Of a DNA stretch of 64,000 nucleotides, positions 47,201-57,238 are shown one piece after another. Both the position numbers and the translations under genes were made by a program. The stretch's first letter is position 1, and the number at the start of each line of letters is the position of its first letter. This stretch comes from Melieria omissa (lineage: Eukaryota > Arthropoda > Insecta > Diptera > Ulidiidae). The notes under the pieces are model-generated. The model had not been told where the DNA came from and ran no database searches. It saw only the letters and a list, made by a program, of their open reading frames with translations. The stretch covers positions 116,987,891 to 117,051,890 of the forward strand of contig OZ020267.1 of the NCBI GenBank assembly GCA_963971225.1, written 5' to 3'.

Positions 47201-47593
47201 ACCCCTCTTTTGTACTGGTCCTTTGTATCGCTTAACACGGTTTCGATTAGCACGGCATTTTCCAAGAACGTAAGCCCCGTGTTAAGAGAAGCCTACCTGC
47301 AATTACAATTTGCTATCCAATTGAGCATAGTTAGTGCGTTGAATCGCGAGTCTGCGGGCATACTCGATCGAAAGTCTTTGCCAACACCAAAATATATAAA
47401 AATATTTTCATTCGGCGGGCGAAAACACTAATAAAATACCATAATGATTTTGTTGTGCGGTCACTTTATCATTTTTCCTTGACAAGACAAATTGGCCCAT
47501 CACTTAAAGTGAAATAAACCAAGTAATCCAAGTAGAACCAGCACTCTTGTTTTTGAAAACCTCTTTTGTTAAACAGTTTTTGAAATGTGCTTC

Positions 47594-47901
47594 TTCTTCT
47601 TCTTCTTGACTAGCACGACAGCCCGATTACGAGACTAAGGCCCGCAACCAACCGTGTTGTGCGTGCGAATGTTTTTACAAGGTTGGAAGGGACCTACAGT
47701 TTTATGCCGATTCCGAACGGCGGGAGCTTTTTCATAGGCAATTTTACTCTCAGAGGTTTGCCATTTCCTGCTGAAAGAACAGCGAAAGAGAAAAAATGGT
47801 TGTTTTTCGTTTTTTTCGGTGTTAACGCAACGGAGTATTGAAATCGCGGAGTCTTGACTCGCGGCCCAACGCACTAGCCAGCTGAGCTAAGGCGGCTGCT
47901 C
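47594..47901 (-). mobile_element. tRNA-derived SINE with 11 bp target-site duplication
   Basis: On the minus strand it starts at GAGCAGCCGCCTTAGCTCAG and ends in an (AAG)n tail. It is flanked by the direct repeat AAATGTGCTTC at 47583-47593 and 47902-47912. The A-box TTAGCTCAGCTGG is intact. The B-box region is damaged. Confidence 0.94.
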
Positions 47902-47912
47902 AAATGTGCTTC

Positions 47913-48671
47913 CTACCATTAAACTACTTGAAACAATTGTACCTGAAAAGGGCTTAAGAAATAACAATGATATATGATATATTTATATGCATGAATAGGG
48001 TGGCGGTCAATGAACGAGGCTTATCAGGCAAATTCCCACGGCGGCAAAGTTTGCGAGCGAAGCAAAAAAAATTTAAGTTATATGTAACTTTCTCTACGTT
48101 AGTTGGTTTAAATTAAAAATTACATTTTTTGTATTCCAATAATGATCATATGTGGTTGACAATTTTCGTAAGTATTTTAATACAAAAATTCAGGGGCGGC
48201 ACTATGGCGAGTGGCCTCGAACGGCATATATGTAATCTTTGTCTGGCATCGCATGAATACGAATATGCATATCTATTGTACTGTATAACTGCAAAGACAG
48301 AGTTCTTTTCTCACAATGGTTTTCTCGAGAAGGCAGCGCAACTTATTCCGCACAATTAAATTTTGAATATACTTGAATTTTTTGATAATTTGACGGGTTA
48401 GGTTTTCACATATTAATTATATATTGTATGTAATACATACTATGTATTATTGTTTACCATTTTTTATTATGCCAAAAAAATAATGCCGAATTTCGAAAAC
48501 ATGTCACATGTTTTCCCAAAAAGAAAAACAAGCACTTTTTGATTTGTATCATGACAAATATCACTTATCCTTTGCTTTTCCGTCAAATAATTTTTCATTT
48601 GTTTGTCCGTTTAATACATAAATCGGGGAATCTACGTCATATATTTCTACATAATTTTTGAAACGGTCTCG
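47913..48671. other. upstream region of membrane protein B
   Basis: No repeat pair or gene recognised. This presumably holds the promoter of gene B, but no core element is clear. Confidence 0.5.
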
Positions 48672-49385
48672 ATGGACATATGGAATCAAAAAAAAATTTT
48701 TGTTCGGTTATTTTTGTACGTTTTGTACGCCCTTTCACTTCTTCTGATGATTTTGGATTTTCAAAGTACGAAATCAGAAGCACATCTCTTCTACGTTCTG
48801 TGCAACGGTATGTTAACATCTCATTTATATTCTGCAGTGCTTAATTGTCCTTTGTGTTCCAGGTGCACTAGTATTTCGGCTGCTAGGGCGTTGGTTCTTT
48901 CCCTGGGTTTTGCATTTAGGCTGCTTAGCATATGTCTTTTTCTATTTGTTGACACTTAGAATTCTAGAAACCAATACCTTTAATTCTACAACTATTTTAG
49001 TGCCACTTGTATTTCAGGTTAATGAATGTACTTCGTTATATGTATATTACTTCATGTTAACAGCATTAGTTTTCTTTTTCAGGCACTTTCAGCAATGCAC
49101 TTCGTGTTCTTTCGTCCTGGCCGCACAATTTCCCAGCGTGCTTGCCGTGTCGGAGTTCATGCACATCTGGGCCTTATTGTTATTGTAGTGTACTACTGGG
49201 TGTGTTGCCATTTAGTAAAGTACGATGACTTCGAATGTCTTTGCGAGATGGCATATATGATGACATTTCTAGTCATGATGTTAATTCCACAATTCATGAC
49301 AAGGGGTCAGGCTGTAGCGCAGGCACGCTGCGAAAGAATCAAAGCAACCCGACGATCGCTGCAAATGGAACTTCAGAGATACTAA
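48672..49385 (+). CDS. multi-span membrane protein B (tandem family, function unknown)
   Basis: Three exons: 48672-48807, 48863-49017, 49083-49385 (197 residues). It is the close paralog of gene A. Exon 1 ends AHLFYVLCNG, exon 2 (155 bp, same size as in A) reads GALVFRLLGRWFFPWVLHLG, and exon 3 has FFRPGRTISQRACRVGVHAH and CEMAYMMTFLVMMLIPQFM. About five hydrophobic spans are visible. It lacks the Lys-Pro repeat tail of A and ends in a short basic tail. Intron 1 is only 55 bp (752 bp in A), and intron 2 is 65 bp as in A and again uses a GTTAA donor, a shared oddity. Function unknown. Confidence 0.82.
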
Positions 49386-50162
49386 AGATAGCACAGATCA
49401 TTGAGACTAGGATCAGAGACAATTTTAAAAATTCATTTGAGCTTTGTAACCAAGTTTTAAACTTGCGATTATATTTGATATTTGATTGATGATATATTTA
49501 CCTATAAAATTCAAATGCATAGCATATAAAGTCGTTTCGTTATTCGACTTTTATATATTAAAAAAAAAAAGAATTTACTTCCATGACTTATTTTGAGGGT
49601 TATTTAATGATAAACCAATTGAATTGGTGCACGAAAATCTTCAAACACATATTTCATAAATCCGAATTTGCGGATATTTTCCAATTTTAACAGCACATAG
49701 AACTAAAGTTGTTAGCATGTGGTGGGTATATTTTAAATCATGGCCTATAATTACGTACGCGTGTGTGCTAGCTGAAAGTACATGATGCGATGACCCACTA
49801 TAACATCGTCATCAATCTAATGATTTATGGTATATCGTTTGATATTTATAGCACGAAAGCTTTCAATGCCGGAATGTATGAATATGTTCTTTACAGATCC
49901 CTTGTCGTATGTTTTGCAAGCATCGACTTAACTCAAGGCAGCTGGGGTATAACTACGATGGTATTACGATTTATTTACGAAATTCACATAGGGATGGCCG
50001 CTGATAACAGCTAGTTTAATATAACACTTGCTTTAGTTTACCGTCAAAACACTTTTATTTTTTTGCTTTTGACTTTTTAGTTTAATTTGAATGATCGTAC
50101 TTGTGTGAACTTCAAACTACGTTTTCGTACGTTGTGCTAGTATTGTCGGTAAATTTGACAAA
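49386..50162. other. spacer between genes B and C
   Basis: The 74-codon frame at 49790-50014 has no similarity to the family and is not called. No mobile element recognised. Confidence 0.5.
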
Positions 50163-50999
50163 ATGGACTGCATTAAAGAACATGGGCGCTGCCTTGCGTA
50201 TATTCTTTGGCTGTTTACCATTGCTATTATGATAGTCGACTTTTTATTGCAGTTCGACAATGTGGAAGAGTTGGAAATTTTTAAGCTACCAGAATCTGCA
50301 TATTTCTATATGATATCTAATGGTATATATTATATATATAAATAGCTGAAATAATTAAAATTCATCGGCTGTAACCCATTTGCAGCGATATTATTATTTC
50401 GTGTCTTTGGCGCGAATTGGTTTGTGAAGGCTATCCATATCATAATTGGTGTTACATCTATTCCAGTGTTATTAATAAGCCTCGAAGATATTTCCCAACA
50501 TAACGGAATGATATTGCTTTGTCTCACTGCACTACAGGTAAGTTTTACCCCTCTTGATTTACACAGTGATTAAATAATTTCAACATTGGTTTACTGGTAG
50601 ATCTGTCTGGCAGTGTATTTGCTTATACTGCGTCCTGGTCACTCTGCTGTGGAGAGAGCGTTTCATGCAGGAATACATGCTACGATTGGACTTGCGGTTG
50701 CATTTGCTTACTATTTAACTATATGTTATTTAATACAACCGGATGCCAATGTAACTGGGGCTCTTTTAGAAATGGCTTACATGTTGCTATTTCTGTTTGT
50801 ACTTTTGACTCCACATTGTCAGTCGCCCAACCAGGCTGCACCATTGGCAGATGAGGAGAGACGACGTATATTAGCCATATTGGCAGAGCGTGCTAGGTTA
50901 GAACATGAAGTCCGCAGTCGAGCTGGTGATGACACAAGGGAGAGTTTCAACCAAAGAGTTAGTGCAGAAAGAACAACTCTTTACATAAATACATATTAA
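50163..50999 (+). CDS. multi-span membrane protein C (diverged tandem family member)
   Basis: Three exons: 50163-50322, 50386-50537, 50601-50999 (236 residues). Splice positions and phases match genes A and B: exon 1 ends YFYMISNG, exon 2 starts A[IL]L[FV][FYR]R, exon 2 ends in Gln at phase 0. Exon 3 carries the diverged signature LRPGHSAVERAFHAGIHATI, then EMAYMLLFLFVLLTPH, then an Arg/Glu-rich cytosolic-looking tail (DEERRRILAILAERARLEHE) that may form a helix. Similarity to A and B is concentrated in the RPG...GxHAxxGL and EMAYM motifs, so this is the oldest split. The intron 2 donor is canonical GTAAGT, unlike A and B. Confidence 0.82.
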
Positions 51000-51011
51000 A
51001 TTTCATAACAG

Positions 51012-51260
51012 GAGTCAATTGCTTCCACTTCATTGTCAGCTGGAAAGAGGAGGAGGTCCGAAGGAGCTGGAAGAGGAGAAGAGGAAAAGTTGAAGAAGCA
51101 GAAAAAGATGGAGGAAAGTGAACGTAGAAAATCTGGAAACGACCAAAAGACAAAGGACGTTAGTGAACGGAAGAAACTTGAAAAACCCCGAGCAAATGTG
51201 AGGACAAGACTGCAAAAAAACGAAGAAGGTAGAGAAAGAAAGAAGAACACAGAAAAATAA
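51012..51260 (+). other. candidate alternative last exon of gene C (Lys/Glu/Arg-rich)
   Basis: An open frame of about 82 codons begins right after an acceptor-like CATAACAG, 12 bp past the stop of gene C: ESIASTSLSAGKRRRSEG and then a highly charged stretch to a stop at 51258-51260. A weak donor (CTG|GTGATG, about 50924) in exon 3 could feed it. It could equally be a chance purine-rich frame in the 3' UTR. Confidence 0.35.
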
Positions 51261-51893
51261 TAACATCTCTTTCTAAATTTACTTTGGCATTAGAACCGTT
51301 TATAAAATTAGCTTTGAGCGTAAATAAGAATTCGGTAAATCGAATAAGTCATATAAAAATAAATCAAAATGTTAAAAAATGTATCAAACACATATTTTTA
51401 AAGAGATAGGTGGATTATTTTCAATGTTTAACAGATTTACCTATAGGGCGGATCATCAAGGCAGATTTATATAAAGGATATTTGCAATCGCAGCATGCTG
51501 CATATATGAGTGATGGCGTCAAACAAATTACCTTATTTTATAAACGGAAATGGTTAAATTCACATCATAATCAATCTCGTAATATTTTATAGTAGTATTA
51601 TTAACTTTTATTTGATTAATGGTTAGCTTTTATCTCTCGAAGTATTTTACTATTTTTGCCGTTTCCAAAAACAAAAGCCCTATCGCACTACGCTACTCCT
51701 GGACAGCGTACAAGACGGGCAAACCGTTAAAAATTCTCAATTTAGTTAAAATGTTTCATTGGAGTTTTCTATTGTAAATCTTCTTGTCCTTAATTATTAA
51801 AACTAAAATTTTGATTAGACACAGCTATACAGACGATTTATTTTGCACTGATTTGAAAATTTTCGAAGTGTTACAAAATCACTAATCAAAAGC
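51261..51893. other. convergent 3' spacer
   Basis: Lies between the ends of gene C (plus) and the minus-strand gene at 51894-52865. Nothing recognised. Confidence 0.5.
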
Positions 51894-52865
51894 TCACGCG
51901 GCACTTAAGTAGCTTGAAGATATATCAGTTTTTTTGTCCCCACTTTCCATTGCACGCTCTAATATCGTCGTAGTGATGGCGGAGCTGGTGTTTACATTAA
52001 TGTTTTCAACAGCATTTTTATGAAGATCTGTATGTGGTGATAATGATGGTGTGATCAATTCAATGTTTTCAAGCTGTAGTTGGGGCGGTTGAACGGATGT
52101 ATTATTTTCTTTCTCTTGTTCAACATGATGCGCCACATCAATTTCCATTTCCTGCCCCGTATTGCATCGGCATACTGCTTCTTTTTCCAACATGTCAACG
52201 TTTTCATCGAATGAATGGCTTTCCTCTGTATCAGATTTAGATTTTTCACTGCTGTCTCCTGATGCTGTATTAGAACGCGTGCGCATTCCTTCTGAAGAAG
52301 CGCTCGAGCGATCCAAGTCGCTGTCAGGTTTCCTCAGACTTCCTTTGCCCGTATTGGTTTTGCTATACAATAATCCGGATCGAGTATTACCCTCGGCATC
52401 GAAAAGTGGGTTACGGTGTAAGATCACAGCATTGAATGCATCATTAAAGCTAGGCTTTTCATCTTGCCGACAAATACCCCTGCATTCCGTGATGTCATTT
52501 GATTGGGGAATACAGTTAGGAATTTCTGCTTTTTTTGCAATCACTTCTTCGGGACTCTTTTCGACTGTCTGACTACTACTTGTGCGGCTGCTCGCATCGT
52601 TATCAGTGTTGTGCGTAGCAGCGTTTGCAGGTAATCTGAAAGGATCCCGTATCTGTCGCCGCGCTGGTAATTTGCTAAGAATTGAAATAGGCTGTACGAA
52701 CTTATTCCAGATTGCACGTATTCCTCCGGCTAAAGTAATGCCACCGATACTAGTACACGCAGGCATTGCTGTCCTCGGACGCATTAGGTAAGGATGATGG
52801 CGATTGCGCTGAATGAGACTAACAAGGTTCACTTGCGTTTTACGTCTGCGTCGTTGGCGTGGCAT
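51894..52865 (-). CDS. intronless basic, disordered protein (function unknown)
   Basis: A single 323-codon frame. I start it at the ATG at 52865 (MPRQRRRRKTQVNLVSLIQ); the frame extends a little further upstream but only to a GTG. The first 80 residues are Arg-rich with a Gly/Ile segment (TSIGGITLAGGIRAIW) and resemble a nuclear or RNA-binding head. The rest is Ser/Thr/Asn/Glu-rich and low in hydrophobic residues, with acidic-serine stretches (SGDSSEKSKSDTEESHSFDE) suited to phosphorylation. No known domain is seen. Its length without stops in an AT-rich genome argues that it is real. It is convergent with gene C. Confidence 0.68.
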   Translation of the reverse strand: MPRQRRRRKTQVNLVSLIQRNRHHPYLMRPRTAMPACTSIGGITLAGGIRAIWNKFVQPISILSKLPARRQIRDPFRLPANAATHNTDNDASSRTSSSQTVEKSPEEVIAKKAEIPNCIPQSNDITECRGICRQDEKPSFNDAFNAVILHRNPLFDAEGNTRSGLLYSKTNTGKGSLRKPDSDLDRSSASSEGMRTRSNTASGDSSEKSKSDTEESHSFDENVDMLEKEAVCRCNTGQEMEIDVAHHVEQEKENNTSVQPPQLQLENIELITPSLSPHTDLHKNAVENINVNTSSAITTTILERAMESGDKKTDISSSYLSAA

Positions 52866-53439
52866 TTTTATATGCTCCAGCGATCGTACTAGAAACACTA
52901 CGACTTTCCTCTGACCCTTTCACTCGTGTCAATTTCAATTTTGTATTTGTATCTTTTGTAAAAACAATTTTTTTACGTTTTTCTAATAGTTTGGATAATT
53001 CAACAAATTACTTCAAACAAGAATTTAAATTCAAAGACTTTTAGATCTGAAAAATGATCTAAAAGTCTATGACAGCAATTCTGTCAAAACAAAATAAACA
53101 ACTTCTTTCAATCCGCAATAACGTTGTGAGTGATATAATTTTGCAAAAAATTATGTGCATTTATAGCTTGAAATAATGCACACGTGCGCCTTTTTGAAAC
53201 TCTCGCACCAAAAAGTTGTTGTTACATTTTATATTGACCCCTTAGTAAAAACAATGCTTAACTGTTTTATTAATAGTCTTAATTTTTCCAAATAACGAAT
53301 GTAAATGTCTTCGTGGTTTTGAAACAAAGTTTTTAAATTATGTTACCTCTTTGAGATCTATATCTGCATATACTATAGGTACGTAACATATTATTCTGCC
53401 AAAAATGTTCAATTTAACTTGGAAAAGTAGTTGTTGTAG
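52866..53439. other. upstream flank of the intronless gene
   Basis: A near-palindrome around TTTTAGATCTGAAAAATGATCTAAAA (53038-53063) is present. No other feature recognised. Confidence 0.5.
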
Positions 53440-54760
53440 TAGTAGTATTTTATCTTTATTGAATTATAACAGGTATAACACTTACAAATCTAAATATGTA
53501 TAAGAAAAAATACAAAAGGTGACATTAAATAGAGTCATAAACAATAACTGTAAAAGTCGTGTGTTTGCATAGCACTGGAAAAAGTAAATTCATTTAGGAT
53601 TATATTCCTATATTTTAAACAATTACTAATATAAACATATAGCGAGTCAATTACAATCATTGAGGATATTCAATACTTCCGATAGATCAAAAGACAATTA
53701 CACTTCTCACCAAAACAATTAAATCGAATATTACTTTCGACAGGACACACGCCAATAAAATTAAGTGTATCCTCAAATATTCTCAAATTACAAACAGAGC
53801 AAGATACAGATTCCACATTAGAAAAAAACCCTTGCGTTAAGTTTAAGAGCCCAAAGGGATCAGTGTCGGATAAAGATCGTGCGAAATTGATTGCTGAGCA
53901 TTTGCTGTGAACGGCGCAAACTCTTTTAGTGAGTTTCGCTAATAAAATAGCTGTGGTGAGTTTGATGGAAGCCGTAGTAAAAAAAAGGAGGTACCCACAC
54001 AGTCCACACCCTTCAGTACAGTTTTTTCGGCTAGAATGCGAGGAAGTCTATTTGGCGGCAGATTAAATCAACACGTAATAAAAATCACATGAGAACGCAG
54101 TGTATAAAAAAATTGTGGGACTACCCTTTCAAGGTGAACATATAGTTTGGGGTGTTAGAGGGCAAAGAGACTAGCTTCTTTACAACGAAACGAAGAAATT
54201 TATCTACCGTCTCTAACTTCTCACCGCAACAGATTTGCGTACCATAGAACAAAACTGATCTAGACGCCGCGGCGCGCCGCATCAAAGATTTTCAATTTTT
54301 TTGATATGCAGATCCACGAGTTGTTAATGGATTTAAGCCAGGTGACATTTATTGCAGCCTTAGCGTCCAAGAGCTAAGCGTGCAAGTGCTTTAAGTAAGT
54401 CTGTAGTTCAAGAGAATGCCCAAATATTTGTATTCATGGACGACGTCATAGGTACGTTAACATACGTCCAAATGCAACCCACAGGGAACCTACTACATTC
54501 TCTGAAACCCACAATTTTCGTTTTGCCTAGGTTCACCTTTATGTAGTTAGGTTCACCTTTAGTAAAAATCGTCAATCATTTTTTTGAAGGACCAGTCCGC
54601 GTACATCAAGACTTTCATCTTACTGCCACCCACTTCGATATAGCCTGACAGGCAATCACACATGGGGAGAAGGTAGGGCTCAGCAGGCAACCTTGCCGAA
54701 CACCCTGATTAACAGGAAAAGGTTCAGAGAGAGAACTTAGAATAGAAAAACTTTACCTAG
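53440..54760 (-). pseudogene. heavily decayed non-LTR reverse transcriptase
   Basis: The minus strand, read across many frame breaks, gives VNQGVRQGCLLSPTFSPC (about 54660-54715), VNLGKTKIVGF (about 54510-54540) and, further on, FCSMVRKSVAV, in the order of a LINE reverse transcriptase thumb region. Stops are frequent in every frame. An AT-rich 3' end near 53440-53520 fits the tail. It is a dead copy. The clade cannot be set. Confidence 0.68.
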
Positions 54761-55663
54761 AGACTGGTATAAGTGAACAACGACTTTCTTGAAGTTCATA
54801 TAAAAAAGTTTGTTCAACAAATGTTTGAATAATCTATATATTAATATATGTACATATATACATATATATATATGTGAATAATCTATGTTTATTTGCTCAC
54901 CAGAGGAGAACACCTCTCATAGGTGTATAGAATAACAAATGTTTGTATTTGGTTCAGAAATATAAACGATTATAACATGTGAACATTTACCTCTTCCCAT
55001 ACAAATAGCATATCTAATCCAGTTCTCAAAACATTTATGGTACTCAACTTTTGTATGTATGTATATTATCTCCTCTCAGCTGTTACAGCACGTTCTCCGT
55101 AATGGCTTTTTAACTCGATCAAAGAAAAAGTTAGAGCAAGCAAAATTAGGTGAATTCGGTGGGCGCAGAATGGAATTTGTTACGTTTTTATGAAGAACTC
55201 GCGAAAATAACATTGTTGAATTTTCCGGTAGCTATTCAGAATCACAAAGGGTTATCATTTGATTTGGAAATCTTGATACCCGATGATGACATATGAACAA
55301 CTACCCCTTTCCGTACAAATACCATTCACGGGCTAAAGTTTGTGCGCGTAACTGATAGGATATCTGGCACGGGACCGCACTTAATAATAATTCAAAATTC
55401 ATTTTAAATTATTTAACATCTTTAGTTTTCAAATCTCGAGGGCATATGTGAGATGTGATATATATGGGCGGTCTAACACCATAATTATGAGCCAACAACA
55501 ACACTGAAATGTGACTAAAACACTGCCAATAAAATAAAAACGCGGGATGAAGTAGAGTTGTGGTGTGCGGTTATTCATCCGACGTGGATTTGATTGAGTT
55601 TACTTGGCGACACGAACGGCCAAGACCGGGGAGCAGAAATAGCGAACACAAATTCAGAAAAAG
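54761..55663. other. intergenic stretch
   Basis: Contains an AT dinucleotide run at about 54836-54876. Nothing else recognised. Confidence 0.5.
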
Positions 55664-55994
55664 GAATAATAATAATAATTGACTGGCACGACAGCCTGCT
55701 TACGCGAGACTAAGGCCTAGCTTCCCGCAACCACCCGTATTGTGCGTGTGAATTTGTACGCGGGTGGAAGGGACCTACAGTTTTATGCCGGTTCCGAACG
55801 GCAGGTTGGGAGCTTTTTTATAACCAATTTTTACTCTCAGAGGTTTGCCATTTCCAGCTGAGAGGACAGCCACCGAAAGAGAAAACGAGTTTTCCCGTTA
55901 TTTTGTTTATGTGTTATTAAAGGCAGTATTGAACCGGAGGTTGCTGCCTTCGACTCGCGGTCCAGCGCACTAACCAACTGAGCCACAGCGGCGG
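55664..55994 (-). mobile_element. tRNA-derived SINE, near full length
   Basis: The minus strand begins CCGCCGCTGTGGCTCAGTTG (A-box) and GTTAGTGCGCTGGACCGCGA, with B-box-like CCGGTTCAATACT. The body is shared with the 47594 copy and it ends in an (ATT)n tail. Flanking duplication is unclear. Confidence 0.9.
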
Positions 55995-56151
55995 AAAAAT
56001 GAAAGGATGGGATTAAAGGTGAGATCGGCAGATCACTTGAAACAGCACTCATTCAGCAATGAGGTATGTACCATATACACACACAGTATACATATAATAC
56101 ATATGTATATACGCATAAATTATTCACCTTGAAAAATCGATCATCGATCAT

Positions 56152-56176
56152 CATGGTAAGAATTCGCCTTGATTCG
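56152..56176. repeat. solo end of the 39563-type hAT MITE
   Basis: CATGGTAAGAATTCGCCTTG matches the right terminus ACCTGGTATGAATTCGCCTTG of the element at 39563-39795, with two or three differences. No partner end was seen nearby. Confidence 0.5.
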
Positions 56177-56219
56177 AAGTAAACACAAAGCGATATTTTC
56201 AACAAGACAAAATAAAATA

Positions 56220-56290
56220 ATGACATTACGATTTCTTTCATTTCGCCGGTATTGTTTTACCTCATTTGCTTCTTTTGGACATAATATGTA
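56220..56290 (+). pseudogene. fragment resembling fucosyltransferase exon 1
   Basis: ATGACATTACGATTTCTT... matches the start of the fucosyltransferase at 35420 (ATGACATTAAGATTTCTT...). The similarity continues with gaps to TTTTGGACAT. It codes MTLRFLSFRRY before diverging. Upstream sequence is also similar (AAAATAATGACATTA). No later exon follows, so it looks like a stray duplicated first exon. Confidence 0.55.
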
Positions 56291-57238
56291 CATATTTATT
56301 TGAGATAATAGTAACAATCATTAAATAGCTTTCGTTGCATATTTTAAAAAGATATGAGGCTGACGCTTTTATTCTAAAATGTCAATGTAAAACTTAAAAT
56401 TACCAATACATTAATCAACAATCAATATCTTGTCCGCAAAAAACGAACAACAGCGATGTTTAGGCTTGCGGAAGCGACGAAACTTGATAGTGTATGCGAT
56501 GTTCATGGGCATAGTGTATGCCATGTTTTTTTCTTAGCAAATTTAGTATTACGTGAGGTCTAAAGTAAACAGGTCTTTCGAAAGAAAATAAATTAGTGCG
56601 TTAAAAATTTAAATTGTTTAGCCGATTTTCATGATATTTGGTTCACTGGATGCAAAATTATTGCGTCTAAAGTGACAGTATGTTTGGGTAATCGAAGAAA
56701 ACGCCGTATCGCTTTGCAGAAACATACCACAGATAGCCTACTCTTATTAGCATAGTGGAAGTGACAGGTACGCATTACTAACCTGATGGCGTAGGATATA
56801 TTTATCCATTGTAAGTGTTAAAGTACTTGAACCTACCTAAAAAAAGCGGAATTACTGACAAAACATAGAGCTAGGGTGATTTTATATTATCCTTTCAAAG
56901 ATATCATCTTGCTCTTGATAAGGTATTACACAATAACTAAGGTTATTAATGATATGTTTTCATGTGTATTTATGTACTTCCGCACAAGTATTGCAATTTT
57001 CAGTCTGCGAGGGAGTATCTCAATCGTTCACATGATACATTACACTTTTTTTTCGATAAACAAGTGAATTGTAGACGAATTGGATTTTTTATATAGAAAA
57101 CGATGATAAGCTAAAGTTGCAGTTAATTATTCAATAATCACAGTTTTTCCACATTAAACATTATCAATAATTATACATAAATACCTTACTAACATCTGCT
57201 CGTTCAGTGTGTTTTGCAAACGTTTTTTACAACTATCT
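56291..57238. other. 3' flank of the multicopper oxidase gene
   Basis: No coding sequence or repeat recognised. It lies downstream of the minus-strand multicopper oxidase stop. Confidence 0.5.

Larger units (their letters stand above)
43722..47306. mobile_element. possible pogo/Tigger-like element ends
   Basis: The left sequence CAGGTAGGCCTCGCTTAA (about 43723) and the complement of the right end, CAGGTAGGCTTCTCTTAA (ending about 47303), are similar, and both neighbour CGATTA-ACACG motifs. They could bound one 3.6 kb element that has been filled with MITEs, or be two solo ends. TA precedes the left end but not the right, and no transposase frame is left. Confidence 0.4.

Noticed and set aside
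47320..47400. Weak SINE-head-like sequence (TTAGTGCGTTGAATCGCGAG)
   Set aside because: Too diverged and without a body or flanking repeat. It may be an old SINE head but cannot be supported.
52162..52572. Plus-strand frame of 136 codons
   Set aside because: Antisense shadow of the intronless gene at 51894-52865.
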